From the NCBI GenBank assembly GCA_030562195.1, contig CM060201.1, positions 24,720,067 to 24,784,066 on the forward strand: a DNA stretch of 64,000 bases. Reading direction: 5' to 3'. Each line of letters begins with the position of its first letter. The first letter of the stretch is position 1. A program made the translations under genes and the position numbers. This document shows positions 49,501 to 61,500 of the stretch, one piece after another. The notes under the pieces are model-generated. The model saw only the letters and a program-made list of their open reading frames with translations, made no database searches and was not told where the DNA came from. The DNA is from Nipponacmea schrenckii (Eukaryota; Mollusca; Gastropoda; Lottiidae).

Positions 49501-52500
49501 CCCGTGTTTTCTAGTGTCTTTATTCTATTGTAGATGAAAGTGAGCAACAAACTCTAGCCTCTATATTATTACCAAGTTATAGAATAAACAATTGTGATTC
49601 TTCAGATGTCATCAATAAAGCATTTGCTTTTAAGGTAAGTAACGTTCATTTATATTTATACATATACATTGGGCGAGGTCAAATCTAGTGTTAGTGTTCT
49701 GTGTTAGTGTTACGTGGTTTATTTGGTGTTATAATACAGTGTAGTCTGAGTAATCCGACATATATATACATTAATTTCACTTTCTATTTCATTATATGAC
49801 AATGTTCAATCTTCTAATGTTAAATAGTTTTTGCTTCTGTTTTGGTTTTTTAGCTCTTTTTTCTAAGCTGGGTTCTTATTCTTGAATAATGCTTCTTTTT
49901 GTAGATTGAACATGAAAATACAAAGACGTGCTACCTAGCAGCAGATTCCATAGATGATTTGAATTCATGGTTACGCAGTGTCCAGGAAGCTGCTACACTT
50001 AAAGATTCACCACAGTAAGTCTCCTCTTATTCATCTTCATCACTGAAACATTACTGAGGAACAACTACTTATATTTATTTCTTCCGACCCAGGGCATTGT
50101 AAAATAAATATGACTTTGTGTGATTCTGTGAATTGCTGAAACATTTGAAAAAGAAGAAATATCAATATATATATTCCAGCATAATAGCTTTTGGTCAATA
50201 ATAATTCAAGTCGTTCTATTTGGGCTGACTATATTCTCTGACAAGAAAAATATTCCAGAGAAAACCTAAGACAAAATCAGGAAATGTTAAGGATTCATAT
50301 GTGGAAGAGGGGTTTTAGGAAAGATTTTAAAAGGGTTGAAAACACATGATTTATGGTTTCATTTCTTTTAGGTTCCACAGGGAAACAAACAACAACCTGA
50401 CTAACTTTTCTAAACTCAACAATATGAAGTTGATTCCCAAATCACCAATTATAGTGTCACATGATGATTCTGATGATGAAATTCCATTCTATGAAAAACT
50501 CTCAGAGTGGGAAAAATCCTGGAAGAGTCCAGGACCAACTCGGAAGCATGGAGACCCTGGTAGAGGTGGACATGATGCTTATGAGTCAGATGGTTATGGA
50601 GATTACCCTATGTTACGACATGGTGACTCAAGAAGTTCCCATAATAATCAACAACACCATGTTGATCCAAGATCAGTCCATAAGGATGATCCTCGCTCAC
50701 GATATTCAAACAGCCAAAACAGTGATGAGAACTCACCTAGAGGTCTTCAAAGGTGGCATAATGAAAATTTGGGAAGTGGCAATAATTTGAGACCTGACAT
50801 ACTTGAGGTAGAAAGAGATCTGAGACACCAGTCCATGGCATCAGATAGAAGTGATCATAGGGAGTTCGACAACAATCCTTTTAATCCAGATAACCCAAAC
50901 GCTGCAGTTCATCGCAATAGCTATGACCCTAAAGGTATCTCGTATAGTAGCCTGAAAGAAAATTCACCAATGTCAAGAGAGCAACTTCAAAGGATGTCAT
51001 ATGATGGTGCTTATTCTCCCAAAAGAGCTGAAAATCAGAGAGATATGACCAATCAAAAGGACTTTCCAGGACGTTATATCGGCACTGCATATCATCCATC
51101 TTTACAAAATCTTCCAGGACCAGCAACTCATAGGGTACCAAATGACCGGATCTTCCCTGAATTTCAAGACCGAACTCAATCTCAGCCAAATCTCACAGGC
51201 TCCATTGCTGATCATCATCGCTTTGGTCCTCCAAAACCTCCAGAGAGAGATAGTAGTTTTAATCACAAGATCAATCCTTACCATCCCAAGAACCAAGGAT
51301 CTAATGAAGCTAGCAGAATTCAAGGGCGTCCACCAGTAGCAGCACCTAGGTCTCAAATTCCCAATCAAAACAAACCTCCACATATTCAAGAACCCAATAT
51401 CCAAAGAGACAGAGATAGCTATGCAAGTAGTAGACCCAGGGATAGCTTTGTGGGAAGTACAGGACAACGAAATAGTTTTTATGGTGCCAATGAACAAAGA
51501 AACAATACTCAGGATGATCAAAGAAGTAGCTATGTTGGTGCTAGTGGACAGCGGGATAGTTACCAAGGGAGTGTGGGTCAGAGGAACAGTTTCCATGGAG
51601 CTCCAGAACCAAGAAGTTCTGACCCTAGAAATAGTTATGCTGGATCACAACGAGAGCCTAAGCATCTTCAGGATCCTAGAGAAAGAAACAGCTATCAAAG
51701 TAACCCTAGAGACAGTTTTCCTGGCAACCCAAGAGACAGTTTTCCTGGCAACCCAAGAGACAGTTTTCCTGGAGAAGCATATAATCAGAGAAATAGCTAC
51801 TCACGGAACCAACAAGATGGTTATCCTGGTGATCGAAAGACCCAAGATGATCAGATACAACCCGAACGTCATCATCCTGTTGCTGCTCCCAGAAAATCTC
51901 TATCTCCTGACAGGAATCCAGGACTCACAATAGACATTCCACCAAACTATATCAATCTCCCACCTGGTTCCCATCCCAATCAAAATGCACCTGAAAATGG
52001 CCCACATCGCCCACCTTATCCATCAAGCTATCGCCAACAGATGATAGAAGATTTAGCAAAAGATAAAACACCCAAAACCTCTTCACAATATTTGACTTCA
52101 GCAGAAAATGAAAGGAGAAGAATGGAGCAATCACCCTATTTCCAATATCCCACCAATAATCAACTACAGGTATGGTAATATTTCAATCATCTAAAATAGT
52201 ATTTTTCTGTATTTTACAAATATATGTAGGTGAATTCCAATATCAGCCCTCAGGTTAGTCTTAAAGTTTTAGCAGTTATCTTTGATCAAAATATGAAATT
52301 TTTACAGATTTATTTCTCTATTTAGGCCAGGCCTATTTTTTTTTTTTTTTTGCTTTGCAGATATTTTCTCAGAATAAACAGGAAGGGAAATTGCATTTTT
52401 TTTTATGATGATGGTGATGAAGGTCTTTTCCTTGGGAAGCCGATTTTTTGTTAAAGGATCCGTAAAACAAGAAAATAAACTCATCAAGCCTAACAAATGT

Positions 52501-55500
52501 CCATATGAGATATTTTATCCCATAATTATTTTGTTTATTTCCAGTCGGATCCTAGAGGTCAAGGTCAGCAGCCCCCAAGGAAAGATGGATGGGAAGATAA
52601 CTCTGCTAAAGAACTGAGGGCAGCATATGAAAGAGTTCAACAATTACAAAACAGTCAAAAGTCTTCTGATCCTAATAGTAAGCCATGTTATTATCATTCG
52701 ACTTGCTTGAGTAGTTGTAGATCTTAAAGGGAAAGTTCCAGATAAAAAAAAGTTTTTAAAAAACATTGATAGTCTGATGCCATTGGCCAATAAACAAAAC
52801 AATTGTATTTTAACTTCAAGTGAAATTTGATAACATGATTTCAGTAAGTTAAATGAAGTTGAATTTAAAGAGACAGAATTTAGCCGTCTGTTTGACCATG
52901 TCCAGTCTTAGTCTCAGAAACAGGAATACTTTAACCAAACTAACTGATGATATTGTTCATATCTCATTGTCATATGAAGAAATGAACATTAAGGGCCTGT
53001 TGCGACCGGTCATTTTGGCATGACTGACAGTCATCATGACCAGCATACAGAGCCAAATCAACAGCCCTGTTAAAGAAAGTGAAATTCTTACTTAAAAACC
53101 GTAACTATTGAATGCAATATAGTTTCTAGTACTGCTGAAGACTATTTACATTTGCATCTGTATTTAAGAATCAAATCAGCCCTGGAAAAATGGCAAACTT
53201 GTCCCTTTAATGTCTTCAGTTACCTAAAACATGTAGGAATAATGGCTATAAAGGTATAAGATAAAGTTTTTAATAGGTTGACATTGTGAAGATGGTAGTG
53301 CTAAATGTTTAATTTTCCTATCGTATATTTTATTGGCCTGATAAAATGATTATTCTACCAAAACAGAATTTCGTATCAGCCTTTGTATCATCATACTATC
53401 TGTTATTCATACATCATCTTGATGGCTTCTATAGTGCTATATGTTGGAAGTGAACAATAGGGCAAGAAACAAATCAACTCAAATCTAATTTAGTATTGGA
53501 CATACCGGTAAATATCATTGACAACTTTGTCTCTAAGAAAAAAAAATGGGTTTTATGTCGAATTTTCATGCTTTGATTGTGAAAATGGAGAAGATGGGAA
53601 CCATTCAGCATTCCTCGTCAGTTTTTGTGAAGCTGAATCTATCTCAGTCTCTACTTGCCTTATTGTATACTTAAAGGCATAATATACTTCTGAATGATGT
53701 TGAGTGTTCACATGTAAAATTTAATACTCATTGTATATTTTTATACAAAATTTTATGTATTTCAAATAAACTTTTAAAATTTAGACTTTGTGTTTCTCTC
53801 AGCCATCATTTTCAAGTATTCTATGCCTTTATGTAATTCAGCTCTCTGTTGCTTTTGGTTTGCTTTGGAATTCATTGCATGTTTTGTCAGCTAAAGCCAG
53901 GCTTCCCATTTTATGGTTTCTTTGCTCAGAAATGCCCCGTTTGGAAAAAAATAAATCAACAGTCCTACTTTGCTGCTGTAGATTTTGATCCATTGCATAT
54001 CATTTAGTCATGTGTGTTTAAAGGTTTTGTCATACCATTTGCTGCTTGCATGTCCCGGTGAGATCAAGAAGTTCCTGGGGTGTAGCTTCACCATAGTTTT
54101 ATGCCTTTTAGGGATTATAAAGAGCTCTTTTATATTTTGAATGTAATGTCATCAAACACGCCTTGATACACATACTAAATTTAGAAGATCTCTTCACAAT
54201 CCCTTTTTATTTTAATACACCTATTAAAGCTTCTGAGGTTCATGTACATTGATTGTTTTCTTAGTTCAAGCCTTCTCTAGTGCTCTAAATCTAAACCAAG
54301 ATATGACAGCTGTGTCTGGTAATACCTGCAGCTCTTCTCAACAGTTTTCTCATATGAGTCTCTCCAACCCATCAACTTTAATAGACCCCTCAATGTCACC
54401 TCTGCCTTTACAAGGACAAGCTATGCTGGAGGAAAGAAACTCACCAAAATATGCTGTTCCATTCTTTGACAACCCTCCTCCAATCACAAGGCTTTTACAT
54501 CTGAGTGAATACGAGAATCAGTTCTCCTTGAAGCTTCAAGCTGAAAGCTACCAAATATATGGACAGGATACTCAGGAATCAGAACCTTCTCCTGTATATG
54601 AGATACCATGTACAGATTCGCAACTGTCATCTCAGCACACAAGAGAGTTACTTGCTAATCATCCAAACCTTCAACAAGACAGAGGTGGTCCATATAAAGA
54701 CCCTCCTGCAGAGACAGTTATCTACAGCGAACCTAAATTATATGAAAAAATGCAGAGAACAAGTACCAAAATTGACATTCGGAAGCAGCAATCAGAGTTT
54801 AAAATGCAGAGAACAAGTACCAAAACTGACGTTCGGAAGCCGCAATCAGAGTTTGAAATGCAGAGAATAAGTACCAAAACTGACATTCAGATGCCCCAAT
54901 CAGAGTTTGAAATGCAGAGAACAAGTAACAAATCTCACATCCTAAAGCAGCAATCAGAGCTTGAAAAAGATATCTTGGACGAAATTTCTTTGATGATGAA
55001 GCAGGCTCAGAAAGGAGAGATAACTTTTAACATATCTGATGTTCAAAAACATGGCAGAGCAGAACCGTTTTCCATGAGCAGTATTGCTGAAGAAGTTGAA
55101 GATTCAATTGACTCAACTTTGAAAAGATCAGAATATTATGACTCATCTTACAATCTACAGACTCCAGGTACTCCTGCACCATTCAGTAATTTTGATATTG
55201 GATTAACATCACCTGTTGGACTACTACACCAATTTTTTGTTGTTTTTGCACTCATTTGCATGTCATTTGTTCACAGTATTCAAAATGTTGGTTATTTTTT
55301 AACTTCACTTATGAATTTATTGTTATTGCATTATTAATAATTATTAAATTTTATGTTAATTATACTATTTCATACTAGGATCATATTGAATCAATCAATT
55401 AAGTTTTTCTGTGAACTGTAAATTTCATATAAGACAATCATATAAAACTATGTATGACTCTTACATGGAAATAATATACCGGTACACGAACTAACGTACT

Positions 55501-58500
55501 TCACAACCATTTTGTATCTCAACCTCAAGGCTGTTATACTTCAACCATGCCTCAAATCACATTTAATGCTTTATATATCTATCTTTATTAGTCCATAAAG
55601 TGTAGAAGAGTAGGATGTAAAACTCCATTCATTTCAATGCCTTATATATACCTAGAAATGAGATTTAAAGACTCGATTGAAAATTTAACCTGTTAAGTAG
55701 AGGTAGCAATTTAAAATGGTTCCATGTAAGAATACCTAATTTGTATAGACATTGTCACATAAGAACCAGTCGGACTTTTGTGCATATATTATTTTATATA
55801 ATGAAATTTGAACTATTTTGGATGATTTTTCAGGTTTATATGGTACAGTGAACAAGATAAATAAACCCAATAAAAGTCAATTTGCAATACATACAGTGAA
55901 AGAAGATCCTGATATGTCAGACAAGGATATTTTGGTTAGTCATTATCCAACTTCTTTAATCAGCTCTTTTAATGTGTACATCAAATGTTACCAATTAGTT
56001 GATTAGGAATATCATCTTCTAAATAGTACAATAGTCTAAAAATAACTTTGCATTGATGAAAATCAAAGAATATCACCAATTTGACATTCAAGTTTGTAGA
56101 CATTTTTGAGTTGAAATATCTCAGATTGAAGAGTGCTAATGATAATTGGTGAATCTTGATTTATAATGAAATGAAGGGATAATAAAAAGGTTTTTTCAAA
56201 TTTTTTATGTGTATCAGGGACAGCATCAATTTGTATCATTCCAATTATAAATCAGATTTTTGTGCCAGTAAAACTGGTTTAAAGTGTTTTATGACTTCAT
56301 TAATTGCCAAATATGATTGTCCCAATTAGAGATGTCATTGTCCACATAAAAGATTTACAATCCTTTTATACCTTAAACTGCTTGTTATTGAAATGGGAGT
56401 TGTAGATGTGTATTTAACAGGATATTAAATATTGCTTCAAATCTATTCAGCTTTACTAGAAAGCTGCTAAGAAATAAGATAGAAAGAAAAGAAATAACTA
56501 TATTTTACAAGGATAACATCTTAGATTCTTTTCTACCAGCTGGTCCTAGGCTTAACCTCTTGGAATTGATCTGTCCAAGATTATCCGTACCCATATACAG
56601 CTGGGTTGACTGGAATAATGTGTGAAAATGATTTATTCGAGTCATCAGACTTTCACATGATGATCGAGTTCGGAACCCACTACCACCATTTGCACAACAT
56701 AACAAAGTAAAGAACGTCATGTAAAGAACTATGGCTCTAACCAACCATGCTATAGAACCTCAGTGAACTGAGATCCTCCAGCCTGGAATATCTTTTTTGA
56801 TGCCATCTTAAATTATATTTTCAGACTACAACAGAAATTAAAAATTTAAATAAGAAATATCCGTTAAATGGCAGTCGGATTAGAATGAGTATCTCAGCTA
56901 ATGATTTGATTGGTAAAAACGTAAGTAGATTTATATGTATGTACACATCATCATACATGTGTACAGGTTATGCAAAAAAGATCAGGAGATTTGCCTGGAA
57001 AATTCAGTAGACATGGATACGAGGTTGTTCCCTACCATCTAAATTAAATGTAACCTATTCAAAATTGTAATTCATGACTTCTCTCCATCATTAATTGCAC
57101 AGAATGAAAACTTAGGTAATTTTACTGAAGCAAGCTCCCGAAATTTTGAATGCAAAAGGGGTAGAAACCCAACAAAATCGGGATTGTGTAGCATTTACTA
57201 AACCAAATCTTTGTTGAGATTTAAGAGATTTATACATTTTTGAAATAAACTAAACCACAGAAACTGATTTCAATCTATAAATTCTTGATTTTGTAAAACA
57301 AGGCTTGTTTTTATAAAAACTTAACTTAAGATGATTTTAGTTGTCCAGTCATTTGATTGATCAATCACTAAGATCAGTTTTAAATTTAGTAATATAATCC
57401 AATCAGATTACTGTATTTCTTAAAAACTGGATTTAGTTTATTTCATTTTCCAAGAATAAGGCCTTAGAGGCCAATTTAATCCATTTTTGTACTTTAAATA
57501 TCAAGCCATAATTGCAATACTAAATTTCTTTATGGACTTTTTGTTTGTTTTCAGCATGATGAATTAGTTTTATTATTGATTCAACTGAGAAGAAATCAAT
57601 CAGCTTTAGAAAAGGCTAAAGAGTTTTATAAATTACATTTAGATAAGAGGAAACCTAGTGAGAGGCAATATAGAAAACAGTAAGTCTCTAGTTATTTTTG
57701 TATCAAAGTTTGATCTTTTACACAAATCATTATTACCTTCTAAAGTCAATGAAGGAAGTCAAAATGGCGGGTCCTCAACATCGATTTGAGGCATTTTTCG
57801 TTGGGAAAAAAGACTCCTTATGTTTTTTTACAGTATATAGTGTGCACCCCCTCTTTGTTTGGCGATTGATATAGTAATTGAGAAGGAGCGCTAGTGAATG
57901 CCTAAAGACGAACAACATGAAACTAACATCAGTAGCGAGTGTTAACTTAGGAATGTAATGGGTTCCACATGACACATGTTGATTGATAACAAATATGTTT
58001 TTAGAAAAGAGTGTGTTAGAAAGTTTGTTAGATTACATGTGACACAAACAATATCAGAAAAATATAAGATTAATGGCCTCTACTGAGTAACACGTCTGCT
58101 GAGAAATTTAAACTATATATCGTTATATTTTGTAGAAAACAGGACTCCCCAGGTTATATGGACAGGGAGTTAGAAGAGGAACATAATAATTATAGGGAAT
58201 TAAAACATCAGTTGGATGAGATAGACAATAAGGTAGACATATTTAATAGTTCGGCAAAATCTGTTTATGTTTTTTACAGTTCATAGATTAACATTTCTAC
58301 TATAACTCCCTTCAATGAACTAGTAAAACAAGCTGGCTTTATTTTCCAATAACTGTAGTTTGTCACGTGATTCTATGACGTGATTGACCTCGTCAAGGCA
58401 CTACATAATAACACAATGTAAGATTTGTGGCAAATTCAAGGGAACCGATCATAAAAAAGTGAAAATTGAATTAATAAAAGTATCTGAATGTAAATATAAG

Positions 58501-61500
58501 AATTGAACGTTGGTCTCACTAGCATTATTGGTGTGTAAACGTAGTTGATCACGCCACAAACATACATAAATGACTTCGTCATTTATTCAGTTTGTCACAG
58601 GATCAACTACATTTACACACCAATAATGCTAGTGAGACCAACGTTTAATCCTTAAGTGGTAAAATAGAACAATCAGCCATTGAATATAACTTTGAAATGA
58701 AATGAATTTTTATTCTTCTTTATCTAATGGGCTACTGAAGATAGACATAAGGCAGGAATCAAAGAGTAGACTTATACTAAAATATTGACAGAATTTCACT
58801 CATTGCACACTTCAAGGACACAATTAGATGCAGGAAAGTCAGACAAATAAAAACAGCATTTCATTTCCATTGACTGTGGCTGTTCTAAGTTAGAAACTGA
58901 AAGTACTAATAAAAATTCCCTCATTGCACAATTCCTGATATTGTACAGGTGTAGACACCATTTTATATGTTAATAATTTTGTTATATTTATCAGCTGGAA
59001 GTATATAGACCTATTATAAACCTAGTAGATAATATGGTAACTATGGGAAGTTTATATGGTGGAGACAATCTGATGTTAGCATCACAATATAGACGGGTAA
59101 GCTAATACTCATGCTATAATGTTTACTAATAGAGATGATGTTAGCATCACAATATAGACAGGTAAGCTAATACTCATGCTATAATGTTTACTAATAGAGA
59201 TGATGTTAGCATCACAATATAGACAGGTAAGCTAATACTCATGCTATAATGTTTACTTAATAGAGATGATGTTAGCATCACAATATAGACGGGTAAGCTA
59301 ATACTCATGCTATAATGTTTACTTAATAGAGATGATGTTAGCATCACAATATAGACGGGTAAGCTAATTCTCATGCTATAATGTTTACTAATAGAGATGA
59401 TGTTAGCATCACAATATAGACGGGTAAGCTAATACTCATGCTATAATGTTTACTTAATAGAGATGATGTTAGCATCACAATATAGACGGGTAAGCTAATA
59501 CTCATGCTATAATGTTTACTAATAGAGATGATGTTAGCACAAAATTAATATCCTTTTAAGACAGGTAAGCTTATACTCATGCTTTGAGGTTTTGCTAAGT
59601 AAAGTAGTTGACTCTTTATTTATCCTTTTACAAAAAAACAGTTTTATACAGAGTTGCTTACTTTTATTTGCAGCACTTGTTACATCCTGACCAATATACA
59701 GAAGCTAAAGATATGATAGATTTCTCAAGACAAAGACAAGAAAAGAAAATGGTACAGGAAATAGAAGATGAAATTAAAAACTTAACAGATGAAGAAGTCG
59801 ACTTGGAGGTGAAGTTTTTTGATGTTTTTAAATTTATGTTCTATTTGACAAGTTTTCATTTTAAATGAAAACAAAAGTCTTAGAATTTCTTCCAGTGAAC
59901 AATTTTGTCACATGTAGGCCTGACCATGATCATGGAAGCACCAAAAGTCTTAGAATTTCTTCCAGTGAACAATTTTGTCACATGTAGGCCTGACCATGAT
60001 CATGGAAGCACCAAAAGTCTTAGAATTTCTTCCAGTGAACAATTTTGTCACATGAGATGATGTTATCATCACAATATAGACAGGTAAGAATACTCATGCT
60101 ATAATTTTACTCACAGAGATGATGTTAGCATGACATGAGACGGGTAAGCTAATTCTCATGCTATAATGTACTAATAGAGATGATTTTAGAACCCACCATA
60201 GACAGGTAAGCTAATCTCATTATATTTTAGTGAATAAGATGATGTTCATCACAATATAAGGGTGAGCAAATATCATGCTAAACAAATCCTAGAATGATGT
60301 TAGTCACAATTTTGACATGTAGGCTATACTCATGCAAATAATTTTTCAAAGTAGAGATTTTGTTAATCACAATAAGAAAGGCTGATCTGATCTGAATTTA
60401 CTAATAAAAGGGGTTAGAAATATAAAACGGGAAGCTAATACTCAGCAAAAGGGTTTACTTAATTGTGATGATGTTAGATATATATAGGGTAAGCGAATAA
60501 TACTATAAACTTAAGAAAATCTTTCTTGACCAGTTTCAGTGAAGATAAGTCAGTGTATTTCTGGTATAATGATGTTAGCACCCAAAATAGATGGGTAAGC
60601 TAATTCTCCCTATAATGTTTACTATAGAATGATGTTAGCTCACAATATAGTCGGGTAAGCTAATACTCATGCTGTAATGTTATTGATAGAGATGATGTTA
60701 GAATACAATTTGATTGGAATCTTAAACTCATGGTATAATGTTTATAATAGAGATGATGTTAGAATCACATTTTGGGTTAAAAAAATCTCATGCTATATTG
60801 TTTACAATAAATTGTTAGATCACAATAAAAGACGTAAGCTAATACTCTGTATAATGTTTCTTTATGAATGATTTTGAATCACAGTATATTGGGTTTAAGC
60901 AAATCCTAATGCTAAACCCTTTATTTATAGATTTGATGTTAGAATCCGAATATGGTTAAGCAATTCGAATGAAAACTGTTTATTTGGGAAGATGATGTTT
61001 GCATCAAAACTGTAGAGTAATTTTTTACTCATGCTATAATGTTTACTTGGTATAGATGTTGTTAGCTTTCAAAAGACGGGTAAGCTAATTCTTATGCTAT
61101 AATGTTTACTTCCTGGAATTTGTACTTAATTTAGATGGTGTAAGCTAATTCATGCTATAATGTTTACTAAGAGATGATGTTAGCATCACAATATAGACGG
61201 GTAAGTATACTCTGTTTAGCTCAGAAGATTATTGATATATCGTTAAAAACCAATTTAGACGGTAATGCTAATTTTACTCTGCTATAATGTTTACTAATAG
61301 AGATGATGTTAGCTAACAATATAGACAGGTAAGCAATACTCATGCTATAATGTTTACTTAAAGAGAGATGTTAGCATCACAATATGAGACATGAAGTATT
61401 TTAATCATGCTTTTAATGTTTACTTTAATAGAGTTATTGCATGTTATAGAATGCACAAATAGTACAGTAAGTAATTTTCATGAATAATGTTTGTACTAAT

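Noticed and set aside
51102..51596. 164-codon minus-strand open frame opposite PLEKHA exon 10
   Set aside because: Antisense shadow of a long coding exon with biased codon use.
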